Below, piece after piece: positions 1-10,236 of a stretch of 59,869 bases of DNA. The stretch comes from Mikrocytos mackini. Its lineage: Eukaryota > Endomyxa > Ascetosporea > Mikrocytida > Mikrocytiidae. The notes beneath the pieces are model-generated. The model was not told where the DNA came from and did not search any database. It was given only the letters and a program-made list of their open reading frames with translations. Location of the stretch: NCBI GenBank assembly GCA_030180075.1, contig JASNJN010000023.1:1-59869 (forward strand), in the 5' to 3' direction. Within the stretch, counting starts at the first letter, position 1; every line of letters starts with the position of its first letter. The translations under genes were made by a program, and so were the position numbers.

Positions 1-302
1 GTCAGTATTATTGTATTCTCCTCTTCCACCAAGCGCACTATTTCCCTTCCTATTTCAGCCGTGATCACAGTTCTCCTACCAGGTATCTGCAGGATCTCCT
101 GCGCGATGCCTGTTGTCGGCCTCGATATACCATCCCCTTCGGTTCCAAGAGCAGCTGTGTTGGTTTGCGGTGCTATACTTTCTTGCGCGTTAAAGCCACT
201 TGGGCTACTGCGAGTTATGGCGCTTGCAACGGTACTCTTAGATTTCCTCAGGCGTCTGGCTATCTGACCATAAGACTCTCCCGCGTTACGCAATTCGAGC
301 AT
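1..302 (-). CDS. Partial transposase-like protein with helix-turn-helix (runs off the left edge)
   Basis: The minus-strand frame is open from about 493 to the window edge. The first in-frame ATG is at 302, but the frame stays open upstream with a Pro/Ser/Thr-rich stretch, so the true start may lie outside the ATG frame or the 5' end may be lost. Residues SYGQIARRLRKSKSTV just after the ATG form a helix-turn-helix of the kind found at the N-terminus of Tc1/mariner, IS30 and related transposases. The block is visibly richer in G+C than the AT-rich DNA to its right, which suggests a recently arrived or still selected element. No catalytic residues fall inside the window. It could instead be another HTH protein. 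Confidence 0.4.
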   Translation of the reverse strand, partial: MLELRNAGESYGQIARRLRKSKSTVASAITRSSPSGFNAQESIAPQTNTAALGTEGDGISRPTTGIAQEILQIPGRRTVITAEIGREIVRLVEEENTIIL

Positions 303-493
303 TTGTTCGTGCTCGCGGGGCCGAACCTTGCGATAAGTCCGATGTTGTCTAGCATTGGGTGTTGGCCCTGTGGCAGGTTCCGATGCCACGGGTGAGTTTA
401 CGGTAACGCTATCGGAATCACTAGCCACATGCTGGTTACTTTGCCTCGTTGGCGGTTGGGTATTGTTGGTTTCTAGTACCGTTTTTAATTAAA

Positions 494-1698
494 ATATATA
501 ATAGTCCCCTTATATATTAAATTTTGAAAATAAATATTGTATATAAAATCCTACAAAATATGAAACTAATAATACTACATGTCTATCTTCGGAAATTGTG
601 CCCATAATTTTATCAATACACTTTAAAACACCATTCGCAACTATTTTTTTGAAAATAAAAATAACATAAAAAAATTTTATTCACGAAAAATTTCTTCGAT
701 TTTCCGTACGAATAATTTTGCAATATCGTACGAACAGTTTTGCAATATCGTACGAATAGTTTTGCAAACGTCTATAAATAAAGAATAGAAATAGAACAAT
801 TAATAATAAAAATGATATTAGTGATTAGCATAACTACTCATAAATTAATAAATTAGCCAAAAGTTTTATTAAAAGGAAAAGATAAAAATATTTGTTTAAA
901 ACTGATTTATTTTGATTATTAAATAAATGAAATGCATTTGTGTTGCAATTGTCTTACAAACATGGTTTTATAATGGGTGAGATGTCTTATTGTCCAGAAA
1001 CGACACCCTAATCATTTGGTATATTTAAAACAACATGTTTTGATTAAATAAGTTCTCAAAACTATTTGTTAAAACTTGAATTACAAATGTTATGAATAGG
1101 GGTCGGAAAATATATGACGAAAAATCGGCAAATATATGATTATATACGATTTTGCCAAAATCTAATTATAATTTCGATTTTCAATAAAATAAAATATATG
1201 AATTCCTTCAAATCGGGGATATTATGGGAGGAATTTCCAGAAATTTGGTAAAATATATGATTTTTACCAAATCACATATTTTCCGACCCCTAGTTATGAA
1301 TATTAAAATTTGATTGAACAATTAAGCCCTTTTAGAACAATTCCATGTAATAATTTTAAATTCTAATGCTCAAATGTATTTTCATTTTAACTACTTTTAT
1401 CCAAATTACTATATTTTAATTATTCTTTTCCTATATTCATTATAAAAAACGTATTCATCAATTCGATCTGTTCTGTTAATTTGCAAAACTTGCTATTGCT
1501 TCCAAAAGTAAAAATCTATTTTTATTTCTAAGTAAAACTTCCTTTAATATAACATATTCTTTTTTAACATTTTCAATTCGTTCAATTTATCCTTTATACA
1601 CAAAGGTTTGTGCGAAGCATAAGAAAAACAGCTGCCATTTCATTTAGTGCTAAATCATACCCCAACCAATTCAGTAAAGTTGGAATGGTCAGCCGAAA
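494..1698. other. AT-rich spacer without a recognisable gene
   Basis: Stop-dense, AT-rich DNA. The only structured item is the hAT-type MITE at 1097-1292. A short motif with cgtacgaata / tcgtacgaac repeats occurs near 705-765 (three spaced copies of a tCGTACGAAnAgTTTTGCAA-like unit). Confidence 0.6.
1097..1292. mobile_element. hAT-type MITE, copy 1 (TAGGGGTCGG family)
   Basis: The ends are TAGGGGTCGGAAAATATATG and its near-exact inverted copy (one mismatch over about 20 bp). The element is flanked by perfect 8-bp direct repeats gttatgaa at 1089-1096 and 1293-1300. An 8-bp target duplication and a YAGRGG-type terminus are hallmarks of hAT transposons. At 196 bp it has no coding capacity. A degenerate relative lies at 30383-30544. 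Confidence 0.85.
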
Positions 1699-2426
1699 TT
1701 AAAAATTCTTACTCTCCTGCTTCTGGTGATCTAATCTAATCGTACAAAATTTTGATTTAAACCCTTTAATAGAATTTATACAACTATCCTTTGTTATGTA
1801 GAGAGATTTTGAAGAGACTACATCTATAAGTCTTATGAATGCTTTTATTTGTTTACTTTCATACACTGTTTTGTGTGACATTAGCCCGAGAATAATTAAG
1901 TGTTTAATAAAATGTTGTCCACACTTTAGAGAAACCAGAAGAACTAGTGAATTTGTTGCAATTAGCTGTTTTCTTAGCGTAGGCTTTTGTCAAATTTGCT
2001 CTCTGGGTGTTTGTAAGCTTCTGAATGGTTTTCGAAACCCGTTCCCATTATGAAAATTTGCTGCATTCTGGCATATGCATAAATAGTGTCGCGTGGAAAG
2101 AAATTGGATTTAAGGTAATCGTTAGCCTTATCAACAGTCTTGCTTTTCAATTTCATGGGTTGAACAGATTGAGAGATGATAATGAAACAAATGTGTGCTA
2201 TGGAGTCGTCAAAAGTGTCAAGCTTGTCATATCTAAGTTCGTTATTTATGTAATTGGTCGTCAGTTGTCACAGAAACATTAAAATCCTCAAACTGTACAA
2301 TTACGCTGGGAAATGGGCTTTATCCCTCTTTGTCAGGCTAGGGTTATTGTCAGTAGTCTCGGTTGATGTAGAGGAAATGACAGTGCTGCTGGTTGGCGGA
2401 GTGCGCTTTGATTTATGGGTTCTCAT
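1699..2426 (-). pseudogene. Decayed gene divergent from the helicase gene
   Basis: An ATG at 2426 opens a Ser/Thr-rich N-terminus of about 40 codons that ends at a stop. Downstream on the same strand, coding-like open segments continue (2156 to 1974 and 1881 to 1699), separated by stops and frame changes. Base composition here is less AT-biased than in the spacers, and the start lies only 56 bp from the helicase ATG, as in the intact divergent pairs of this window. I read it as a host gene in decay. No family is recognised; a chance pattern remains possible. Confidence 0.4.
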
Positions 2427-2482
2427 TTTTATTATGTTTTTTCATTTTACAGATTTAAATTTTTAAAATATTAAAAATAAAA
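2427..2482. promoter_or_regulatory. AT-rich intergenic promoter of the helicase gene
   Basis: This 56-bp spacer contains gatttaaatttttaaaat directly before the helicase ATG. Microsporidian genes often carry an AAATTT-like block next to the start codon (established knowledge). The same kind of block precedes most other starts in this window. Confidence 0.5.
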
Positions 2483-5335
2483 ATGGTCAATTTACCATCG
2501 CATTCTGCAAAGAAGTTCCCATTCAAACTCGACAAGTTTCAATCCGATTCCATAAAATATCTCGAAGAGAATACTTCAGTTTTCATTGCTGCCCACACTT
2601 CTGCTGGAAAAACCGTCATTGCAGAGTATGCCATAGCTTTAGGCCTAAAGAACCACCAGCGAGTGATTTACACATCCCCAATTAAAGCGCTATCCAACCA
2701 AAAGTTCAAAGACTTCAAGGACGAGTTTGGAGATGTAGGTCTTCTCACTGGTGACATAAACATTGACACAGACACAACAGTGCTCGTTTGCACCACAGAA
2801 ATCCTTCGTAACATGTTATACAGAGGCTCCGAGATTCTGTCCGAGGTAGCTTACGTTATATTCGACGAAGTGCACTACATGAGAGACCGCGACCGTGGCA
2901 CAGTCTGGGAAGAGTCCATAATTCTTCTAGACCCAAAAATATGCCTCGTCTTTCTTTCCGCCACTTTGTCAAACGCTACGGAGTTTGCAGGTTGGGTGGA
3001 GTGGCTCAAGAACAAGCCCTGTAAAGTCGTTACTACAGACAAGCGTCCAGTGCCTTTGGAATATCGGTTCAGCTCCAACGATGGACAACTAGTCACTTTC
3101 AAAGACTTTATTTCGGACGACGCTAGGAAAAAGAAATTCACTGTAAAAAGTATTATTACACAAAGACCACAAGTAATGACTGCGAGACGCTGTTTAAACG
3201 TTTTGCTTACAAACTTGATACACAATAAAGAAGACCCAATTATAGTGTTTAGTTTTTCAAGACATGAATGTAACGATGCATCTACGTCTTTTATGAGGTA
3301 CAATAAAAGCCGCAATTTTGATTTGACTACAAAGAGAATGGTAGAGCAAGTGTTTAACAATGGAGTTAGCGCACTTAACGAGCACGACCAAAACATGCCA
3401 CAAGTCCTTGAGATAAAGGAGAAGCTTCTGTGTGGAATAGGAATTCACCACTCTGGGCTTCTTTCCGTACTTAAAGAAATAGTTGAACTTTTGTTCGCAG
3501 AGAATTTATTGCTTGTTTTGTTTGCGACAGAAACGTTCGCTATGGGCGTGAACATGCCCGCACGTACAGTGGTGTTTAGAAGTGTTAGCAAGTACGACGG
3601 TGTGTCCACAAGACTGCTACAGTCTGCCGAGTTCACACAGATGTCCGGTAGAGCAGGGAGGCGAGGAAAGGACCCCCGAGGCCTAGTTATAATGCTTGGC
3701 GCTGGAATAGATGCTTCTGCATTCTTTGAAGGTGAAAATTACAAAAGCTTAAGAACCGGTACTGTAAAGACTAAACTTAGTAACATGATAAAAGGAAAAG
3801 CTGCTCCTTTAGAATCTAGCTTTAAACTGAGCTTTAATATGGTGCTCAATATATCAAGAGTACAATTCGAAGATCCTTTCTTAGTAATAAAAAAGTCGTT
3901 CAAACAGTACCAAGATGAAATGAAAAATAAAAGAAATATGGAAGGCCTGGACAGTGTAAAGGGAAAGCTTATACAGTACCAAAACGACCCAGTGTTAAAC
4001 CAACTAGAGAAGTCTGTGTACTCATTCATTCAACTACTACTCCCAAGCATCACAATTAAAGCCAAACAAACAAATGCAAACATAAAAAGAAGTTTAATTA
4101 AAGAAGAAGAACTCAATACACTAAGGCCTGAAATAGAAGACTTATCAGAGGGCCAACTTGTGTTTATTGAATCTATAGGTTACGGAATTGTGCTACGTAA
4201 GCGCTACCGCTTTGCTAAACAAAACACACTTCTAATAGACATTTTCTACTTGGACTTCCTATATTTGATAAATGAAAGGTACTTCGATTTTAAGAACATA
4301 AAGAACTTACTTATGTACTTTAAGAATATAATAGAAAACTGTGATAGTATTATAAAAAATAGGAAAGGTTTGCAAGAAATAGCCAAAATTAGAACTGTGA
4401 ACGAAAAACTTATTAAAGTGGTGTTCAATGCTAAGCTGCCAGTCCCTGTTAATTTGATGGACAGCGCAAATAAAGAAATACTGGTAGAAAGAATGCTGAA
4501 CGTACTTAAACTGGGAATACCTTGTTTGTATAAAAATACTGTGAGTAAAATAAGCGCTGCAAGTGAATACTTTTTGAGTTTTGATTTAAGCGATGTTTCG
4601 AACAACAAACAAAAGACGAAGAATAATGTGTCTGTTAAATATTTGAAAAGGCTTTTGGAGAAGCACACAATACTCGACAGTCTTACAGAAAGCGAACAAA
4701 CGCAGTTGAACAAGTTCAAAGAGGAGCTGCAGGGGAAGTTAGCCCTCCTTAAAAAGTACGACTATATTTCGTTCGACAATTTAGTGCTATTAAAAGGAAG
4801 AGTAGCCAGTGAGGTGTCCACGTCCGACGAGATACTTGGAACAGAAGCGTTGTTCCAAGGCGTGTTCAACAACCTCCCGGTAAAGTACTCTATAACGGTG
4901 CTGGCTGCACTGTTGAGTGAGGAGTACAATGTAAAGTTGAACAATAGAGCTGCAAATGCGCTCATACTTAAACTGGACGATAAAGCAACGGAAATAAACA
5001 AAAGGATAGAAAAGTTGCAAAGGATTACGAACGACGTGTGGAAAATGAAGAAAGAGCTAAAAGCGGCGGAAGACAGCGAAGTTCCTGTGATGAAGGTAAG
5101 CATGAGTTACATTATATTCGCGTGGCTGCACGGACAGGACTTGGCAGAGATTGCAGCTAATACAAAAACGTTCGAAGGAAGCATTGCAAGGATTATAAGT
5201 AGAGTGAATGATATGATTAGTGAAATGCAACTCGCTGCGGAAAATATAGGGAATAAAGAATTGCAGAAGACGTTTGAAGAAGGAGAGAAGTTAATAAAGA
5301 AAGGAGTTGTTTTCGCAGGGAGTTTGTATATGTGA
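2483..5335 (+). CDS. MTR4: Ski2-family DExH RNA helicase, MTR4-like
   Basis: Expected role: nuclear 3'-5' RNA helicase that feeds RNA to the exosome. Visible motifs are the Walker A loop AHTSAGKT (residues 37-44), DEVH (128-131), SAT (159-161), IHHSGLL (321-327), ATETFAMGVNMPAR (348-361) and QMSGRAGRRG (386-395). A winged-helix/arch-like middle and a C-terminal DSHCT domain ending in VFAGSLY follow. The DSHCT segment EGSIARI...IGNKEL and the length (950 aa against about 1,040-1,070 for MTR4 and over 1,200 for SKI2) favour MTR4. SKI2 cannot be excluded because the DEVH-proximal motifs resemble both. The frame is complete and the ATG follows an AAATTT block. Confidence 0.9.
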   Translation: MVNLPSHSAKKFPFKLDKFQSDSIKYLEENTSVFIAAHTSAGKTVIAEYAIALGLKNHQRVIYTSPIKALSNQKFKDFKDEFGDVGLLTGDINIDTDTTVLVCTTEILRNMLYRGSEILSEVAYVIFDEVHYMRDRDRGTVWEESIILLDPKICLVFLSATLSNATEFAGWVEWLKNKPCKVVTTDKRPVPLEYRFSSNDGQLVTFKDFISDDARKKKFTVKSIITQRPQVMTARRCLNVLLTNLIHNKEDPIIVFSFSRHECNDASTSFMRYNKSRNFDLTTKRMVEQVFNNGVSALNEHDQNMPQVLEIKEKLLCGIGIHHSGLLSVLKEIVELLFAENLLLVLFATETFAMGVNMPARTVVFRSVSKYDGVSTRLLQSAEFTQMSGRAGRRGKDPRGLVIMLGAGIDASAFFEGENYKSLRTGTVKTKLSNMIKGKAAPLESSFKLSFNMVLNISRVQFEDPFLVIKKSFKQYQDEMKNKRNMEGLDSVKGKLIQYQNDPVLNQLEKSVYSFIQLLLPSITIKAKQTNANIKRSLIKEEELNTLRPEIEDLSEGQLVFIESIGYGIVLRKRYRFAKQNTLLIDIFYLDFLYLINERYFDFKNIKNLLMYFKNIIENCDSIIKNRKGLQEIAKIRTVNEKLIKVVFNAKLPVPVNLMDSANKEILVERMLNVLKLGIPCLYKNTVSKISAASEYFLSFDLSDVSNNKQKTKNNVSVKYLKRLLEKHTILDSLTESEQTQLNKFKEELQGKLALLKKYDYISFDNLVLLKGRVASEVSTSDEILGTEALFQGVFNNLPVKYSITVLAALLSEEYNVKLNNRAANALILKLDDKATEINKRIEKLQRITNDVWKMKKELKAAEDSEVPVMKVSMSYIIFAWLHGQDLAEIAANTKTFEGSIARIISRVNDMISEMQLAAENIGNKELQKTFEEGEKLIKKGVVFAGSLYM

Positions 5336-5814
5336 AGAATATTAAAATGGAAATGAAAGTTAATTTATAATTAGTTGCAATTAGTTATATTTATACAAAT
5401 TGGTAAATAACAAAAGGATAAAAATAAAAATTATTAAAATTATACTAAACCACGGATTTGTGCTTTGTGGTGTATGTTTTAAGATAGTAACTTAATAAGA
5501 CGGTTAAATATAAATAACCTTTAAATTTTATAGAGGGAATTTGTCGTATTTTTGGAGAATAACAAAAACTAACTGATTTGTGTTTAAATTATTTGACATT
5601 ATAAATTATAAGAATACTCTGGACAAGTATATAAGCTGCATTTCGTTCATTTATTTGTTTCTTTTTGGGTATTGGATTCAATAATCGACATCAAACGTAT
5701 TGAATATTATATAAGCACTAGATGGCCTAATATCAACTCGTTGTTTCCTTACATTCTCGGGATTATGTTTTATAAAATATTTTCTTGTTTGCAACTTTTT
5801 AAAAAAACTTTGCT
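5336..5814. other. Spacer, no gene seen
   Basis: AT-rich intergenic DNA between the helicase and the first coiled-coil gene. I see no repeat or RNA gene. A ctttttaaaaaaacttt block sits directly upstream of the next ATG. Confidence 0.6.
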
Positions 5815-6198
5815 ATGGAAATAGACAGCGTGTACACAGAAGAGAACACAAAGGAGTTGAAGCTAATGTCACTAAACTCAGAGATAGGAGAAATAGACGA
5901 CGAAATAAAGTGGCTCAACGACCTTTCCCAGAAGCTCTCGCAACTGCCCTCGCCAACGTATGAAATCACAGAGCCAAAAGAAACGAACACAAGTAAACTG
6001 ACAAACTTAGAGCGTGAATTAGACGCCTCTAACCAACTACTGAAGAAATTAAAGAGTGAAATAAAAGTTCAGAAGATATTAGGGAATTTGACGTATACAA
6101 AATCACATTCTAAAACTATTGTGTATGGGTTTTTCGGTATAGCTGGGTTGATTACGATAAAAACTATATTTGTAAATATACTTGATAACTATTTATAA
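5815..6198 (+). CDS. Tail-anchored coiled-coil protein (tandem copy 1)
   Basis: A 127-aa protein with a charged heptad-like region (about residues 15-95), a short polar linker, and one hydrophobic segment near the C-terminus (VYGFFGIAGLITIKTIFV) followed by a few residues. This is the layout of a tail-anchored membrane protein, as in SNAREs or organelle tethers. It resembles the next gene: both have an acidic (I)DDEI/ENDI-x-W segment near the N-terminus and a C-terminal anchor, so they look like diverged tandem duplicates. A Bet1- or Sec22-type SNARE is conceivable, but I see no diagnostic zero-layer residue. Function unknown. Confidence 0.65.
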   Translation: MEIDSVYTEENTKELKLMSLNSEIGEIDDEIKWLNDLSQKLSQLPSPTYEITEPKETNTSKLTNLERELDASNQLLKKLKSEIKVQKILGNLTYTKSHSKTIVYGFFGIAGLITIKTIFVNILDNYL

Positions 6199-6340
6199 CT
6201 AAATTTTTGTGCACATCCAACTTAAATTGTTTTGGTTTTGTTTTCTTATAAATGTCAAGCTTTTGTCGTTTTATATATTATAAATGTAAGTTCTGGGGTT
6301 GTTTAATTTCTGGTTCAGCTTAGTTGGTTTCCATATTTTT

Positions 6341-6682
6341 ATGACACAAAAAATAAACACAATAAGACAGAGAAATCAGAACTCACTAATAGAAAACGAT
6401 ATAGCGTGGTTTAGTGAACTAGATAACAATGTTAAGAAGCTTGTGTATTTAGATGACTCTAAAGCAAAAACCATTACAGAGTTAGAAAAATATGTTGACA
6501 AAATGGAAAAGAGCATCGAAAAATTGAATAAAGAATTGGAATTTGTTAGAAAAGCTAAGAAAGAACGTGGGGATAGGGATCTTTATTACTATATGTATGC
6601 GACTACGAAAATTATGGTAGGGTGTGGAATAATATTTGGAGTATTGGGGTTAACATTCAATGTGCAAGATTTTGTTAATTAA
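6341..6682 (+). CDS. Tail-anchored coiled-coil protein (tandem copy 2)
   Basis: The ATG at 6341 gives 113 aa; an upstream extension would need a non-ATG start and a hydrophobic leader, so I prefer 6341. Residues about 20-75 are predicted coiled coil (LEKYVDKMEKSIEKLNKELE is clearly heptad-like). The C-terminus has one membrane segment (IMVGCGIIFGVLGLTF) and a short tail. IENDIAWFSEL matches IDDEIKWLNDL of the preceding gene, and order and length agree, so this is probably a tandem duplicate that diverged strongly. It lies 142 bp downstream on the same strand. Role unknown; a membrane tether or SNARE-like function is inference. Confidence 0.6.
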   Translation: MTQKINTIRQRNQNSLIENDIAWFSELDNNVKKLVYLDDSKAKTITELEKYVDKMEKSIEKLNKELEFVRKAKKERGDRDLYYYMYATTKIMVGCGIIFGVLGLTFNVQDFVN

Positions 6683-6787
6683 AAAAAATAAAATACGATT
6701 GGAAATTTATTCAAAAATATTTAAACTTTGGTTATTTACAGTGTGTTCGCAAAGGCAAAAGAGCATGATTTGGGGTTTTATAAAAAG

Positions 6788-6805
6788 CTATTTTGGCCAA
6801 AATAG
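6788..6805. repeat. Perfect 18-bp palindrome
   Basis: ctattttggccaaaatag reads the same on both strands. It could be a dimeric protein site or a transposon relic; nothing nearby decides. Confidence 0.6.
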
Positions 6806-7108
6806 GCCATAAAAACGGGACACAATGGACATATTTTAAAAAGTAAAAATTGCAAGTTTTGAGCAATAAACAAAAATTTCAAAAAAAATTTTTTTACCGA
6901 AAATGTGTGTTTATCTCATGGAAATCTTGTGCCCATTTTTCAAAATTGTTTTTCATGTTTAATAATACGAAAAAATCAGAGCATAATTTTGGGCATAAAT
7001 CCTTGTCCAAAATTATACGATTTGTCTAGAAAAACACATTTTTCCGAGATTTCTATTATTCTAAATTTGGGTTTGAAAAATGATTGTTGTTTACAAATGA
7101 GGGAACTT

Positions 7109-7542
7109 CTTGGGTATAGGGCCCTATTTTAAACAGTTTTTTCAAGTTCGGGGTTGCAGCATCCCAAGCAAGATGACTGGATCTAGCCGAGGATTTAAAC
7201 TTGAACATATTTTTCAGACACGTATCAGAAATTATTGGTATAAAATTAGTTTTCAAAATTCAATTTTGTATAAATTGTTTGTGGTAGTTTGTTCCCATGG
7301 GCGATGAATATGATTGTTTTCGGTTGTATATCCGCGTATATGCTCGCTTTTCGCCTTCTATTCGTTTTCAAAGGTTGTTTAGTTTCTGTAGAGGTCTAGC
7401 AGACGACTGTAAATATGTAAATCAGGAGCATATAACTCGTCAATGCACGACATCTATTTAATATGAATATTTGCGTGTATACTCAACTATAAAATTCTCA
7501 AACACCACAAACAATGTCTAAAAATAGGCCCCTATACCCAAG
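7109..7542. repeat. Putative MITE bounded by inverted repeats CTTGGGTATAGG
   Basis: The left arm at 7109-7133 (cttgggtatagggccctatt) is matched on the opposite strand at 7517-7542 with one or two indels. There is no clear target duplication, so the superfamily is undetermined. Confidence 0.5.
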
Positions 7543-8139
7543 TTGACCCCAAATATGCATAAAAGCTCGGGTAGATGTTCGCTTACGTTTTTATACGATT
7601 CTTGGTTAAAGCGTGTGATTTATTAAAAAAATTAAATTTTCTTTCTCTACAACTTGCCTAAGAACAACACTAGCATCAATTAAGTTGGTGTATCTACTTC
7701 TTAATGGGCCAATCACATATAACAGGTTAGAATTCTCCAATTGAATTTATCTTTCCAACTAATCCTTTGTGATAACGACATCCTAATCTAGAGACAACTC
7801 AAGCAATCTTGTGGATATATCGCGTTATCCTATTTATAACAATTGTGAGCCGTGATTGTTGTTCTTCTAAGTGATTAAGATTTCCTCTAAGAATGCAAGG
7901 CAGAACTATATTTTCTTATTCGGATCAGACTCGACTTCAAACAACAAGACCTCAATTATATATCTATAATGAAGATTCCTAACTTAACAAATTCCACAGG
8001 AAATAACATTTTAAAAATTAGTGTCTTTTTTGTTTTAAAATTTATATATAGTCAGAAGTATATATGTTAAATCAGGTAAGGGCTCTTTTTAGGTTTAAAA
8101 CTTCGGATAGGAATATATTTTACTTTTTTCTTTTTTAAA

Positions 8140-10236
8140 ATGTTAAATTTCTTTGAATGCACAAAGTGTTCACAGTTCTTCAAAACAGAGAAAGGTTTGA
8201 ACATACACACAGTCAGAGTACATTCTCCATCAGCAACTTCAACACACACATGTATAGTGTGTGAAAAGGTATACAGATCAAGCGAAAGTCTTCAAAACCA
8301 TAAAAAGATAAAACACAATCCTACGAACGATAATATTTTTACTTACAATTGCGATTTGTGTGAAGATATGTCTTTTGTATCAAGAAAAGAAGTTCTCGAG
8401 CATTTACATATCATACACAATACCACATATTCATCGACTAATTTATGTTTCACCAATAGAACAGAATGTGAAAAATATCTAAAATCGATTATATTCTCAG
8501 AAACTACAAGTTTTTCTAAACCAACAGGGACTAAAACACTTGATAACAAAAAGGTAACTTATTACATGTGTAGTAAAGCTGATAACCTATGTAAATGCAT
8601 TTCCTATATTAAACACATTGAATATACAAACTCAAAATATAAACTCGAATTCTTATTTATACATAACCACAAAACTAATATAGACAAAGTTAGGCTGAAT
8701 CCGGAAGTTAAAGAGGAAATAATTTCACAGATAAAGGATGGCATACCAATTAAGAGTATCTACAACAATATTATAGAAAATTCCGAGACTGAAAAAATAA
8801 GTAAGACTTTGATGATAACAATGCAATATCTCCGTTACCTAAAATATAGGTACAAAAACCCTAGTTTATGTTCATTTGATGATATAACGAGCCTAAAGTT
8901 CACGATTAATATCTTAACAGAACAGAAAAAAGTTAAATTTTCATTTCTTAAAGTTCCCGATACACATATTAATGAACTGCCCGACTTCGACGACAGTTTT
9001 TTCTTCGCTTTTACCACAAACGAACAGTATGAAAGCTTTAAAGACTTGAATATATCACTTATTATGGCCGATAGCACTTTCGGTACAAACCACTATAATT
9101 TTCCTTTGATTGTATTCGGAACACTAAATCAAAAGCAAGTATTTACTCCATTCCTATATATAATAACAAGTAAAGAAAATACTTCGATAGTTAGCTTTGT
9201 ATTGAAAAAATGGAAAATTGAATTGAATATAAACATAAGCCCCAAAGTTGTAATGAGCGATTTATCGCCAATATTCTTCAACGCTTGTAAGGATAACTTT
9301 GGAAATGGTTTGAAATGGTTGTTTTGTCAATGGCACTTTAAGAAAGCCATCAAACGCCAACTTGTAAGAAAAGTTAAATTTTGTGATAACCGCCAAATTA
9401 TTGACAAGAGATTTGAAACACTGACTAAAATCCCCGATGAGTCATTGTTTAAGAAAAAGCTCAAAACGTTCCTAAACTTATGTAAAAGAATTGAGCCGGA
9501 ATTTTATGACTACTTCAATGGGCTGTATGGACACAATACTTCTTCGTGGTCGTTATATGGGCGAATTAATGCAGAAATAAATACAAATATGTTTCTTGAA
9601 GCGTTCTTTGGGATGCTGAAAAGAAAGTTTTTGTGTGAAAATTCCAAAAATAGAATAGATTTCTTGACCAACACTTTGATACAAATTGACAAGCATCTCA
9701 AAGTTAACCATTTGCGAGCTCAAATATCAACACAGATTCAATACCAACCTTACCGATGCCGGATCGCAAACACAAGACACAAAACTAGCCTAACATTAAA
9801 TCCGAAGAAATTTGCATACAACAATGAAACGAATATAATGCAATACAAAAACTATGAGATCACTAGGGGAAGTTGTAAAAATTGCAAGGTGAATTGCAAG
9901 ATAATGTGTCTGCACTGCGGAATTTGCTTCTACAGGTATCGTTGTACATGCTTGTCGTTTCTAAGGAGAAAAGAGATTTGCAAGCATGTTCACCGTACGC
10001 ATCTATTAATCCAATCGAATCTGGTTGAACACTCTATGAATATGAAGATAACAGAGCACAGTGAAAAAAGAAATGGCAAAAATGACTTGGTATTGTTGAA
10101 ACAATCAATGATATCTGAACATGAACACGGAGGGGTTGAATCAAGAGAAACAGATTCAAAAGAGACGAGTATATTAGATATAGAAAGGCCATATAGTAAC
10201 AAAGATGAAAAAAAAGCCATGGCCGATAGGCAATAA
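8140..10236 (+). CDS. MULE-type transposase with N-terminal C2H2 fingers and SWIM-like finger
   Basis: A DDE transposase of the Mutator-like class. Three C2H2 fingers sit at residues 7-28, 38-59 and 71-93. A Cys/His-rich FLYWCH/WRKY-like segment lies near 143-178. The MULE catalytic core is seen as ADSTFGT (D311), MSDLSP (D374), CQWHFKKA (C396/H399, the usual MULE CxxH) and NTNMFLEAFFGMLK (E487). A SWIM-like zinc motif CxC...CxH spans C602-H616. The ATG follows a ttttttaaa block. The frame ends at TAA 10234-10236 but stays open in the same frame for 96 more codons (next entry), so the C-terminus is probably truncated by a nonsense mutation or reached by read-through. No terminal inverted repeats were found. 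Confidence 0.88.
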   Translation: MLNFFECTKCSQFFKTEKGLNIHTVRVHSPSATSTHTCIVCEKVYRSSESLQNHKKIKHNPTNDNIFTYNCDLCEDMSFVSRKEVLEHLHIIHNTTYSSTNLCFTNRTECEKYLKSIIFSETTSFSKPTGTKTLDNKKVTYYMCSKADNLCKCISYIKHIEYTNSKYKLEFLFIHNHKTNIDKVRLNPEVKEEIISQIKDGIPIKSIYNNIIENSETEKISKTLMITMQYLRYLKYRYKNPSLCSFDDITSLKFTINILTEQKKVKFSFLKVPDTHINELPDFDDSFFFAFTTNEQYESFKDLNISLIMADSTFGTNHYNFPLIVFGTLNQKQVFTPFLYIITSKENTSIVSFVLKKWKIELNINISPKVVMSDLSPIFFNACKDNFGNGLKWLFCQWHFKKAIKRQLVRKVKFCDNRQIIDKRFETLTKIPDESLFKKKLKTFLNLCKRIEPEFYDYFNGLYGHNTSSWSLYGRINAEINTNMFLEAFFGMLKRKFLCENSKNRIDFLTNTLIQIDKHLKVNHLRAQISTQIQYQPYRCRIANTRHKTSLTLNPKKFAYNNETNIMQYKNYEITRGSCKNCKVNCKIMCLHCGICFYRYRCTCLSFLRRKEICKHVHRTHLLIQSNLVEHSMNMKITEHSEKRNGKNDLVLLKQSMISEHEHGGVESRETDSKETSILDIERPYSNKDEKKAMADRQ

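Larger units (their letters stand above)
6683..8139. other. Spacer with repeats, no gene seen
   Basis: AT-rich and stop-dense. It holds an 18-bp perfect palindrome at 6788-6805 and an inverted-repeat pair bounding 7109-7542. Short open frames around 6905-7307 run across the repeat arm and have no coding character. Confidence 0.55.

Noticed and set aside
2875-3396. 173-codon open frame antisense to the helicase
   Set aside because: It lies wholly inside conserved helicase motifs on the other strand; shadow frame.
6299-6340. Extended start of the second tail-anchored protein
   Set aside because: Needs a TTG start and adds a hydrophobic leader absent from its paralogue.
7109-7542. Assigning this inverted-repeat pair to a transposon superfamily
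   Set aside because: No target duplication of any fixed length could be shown.
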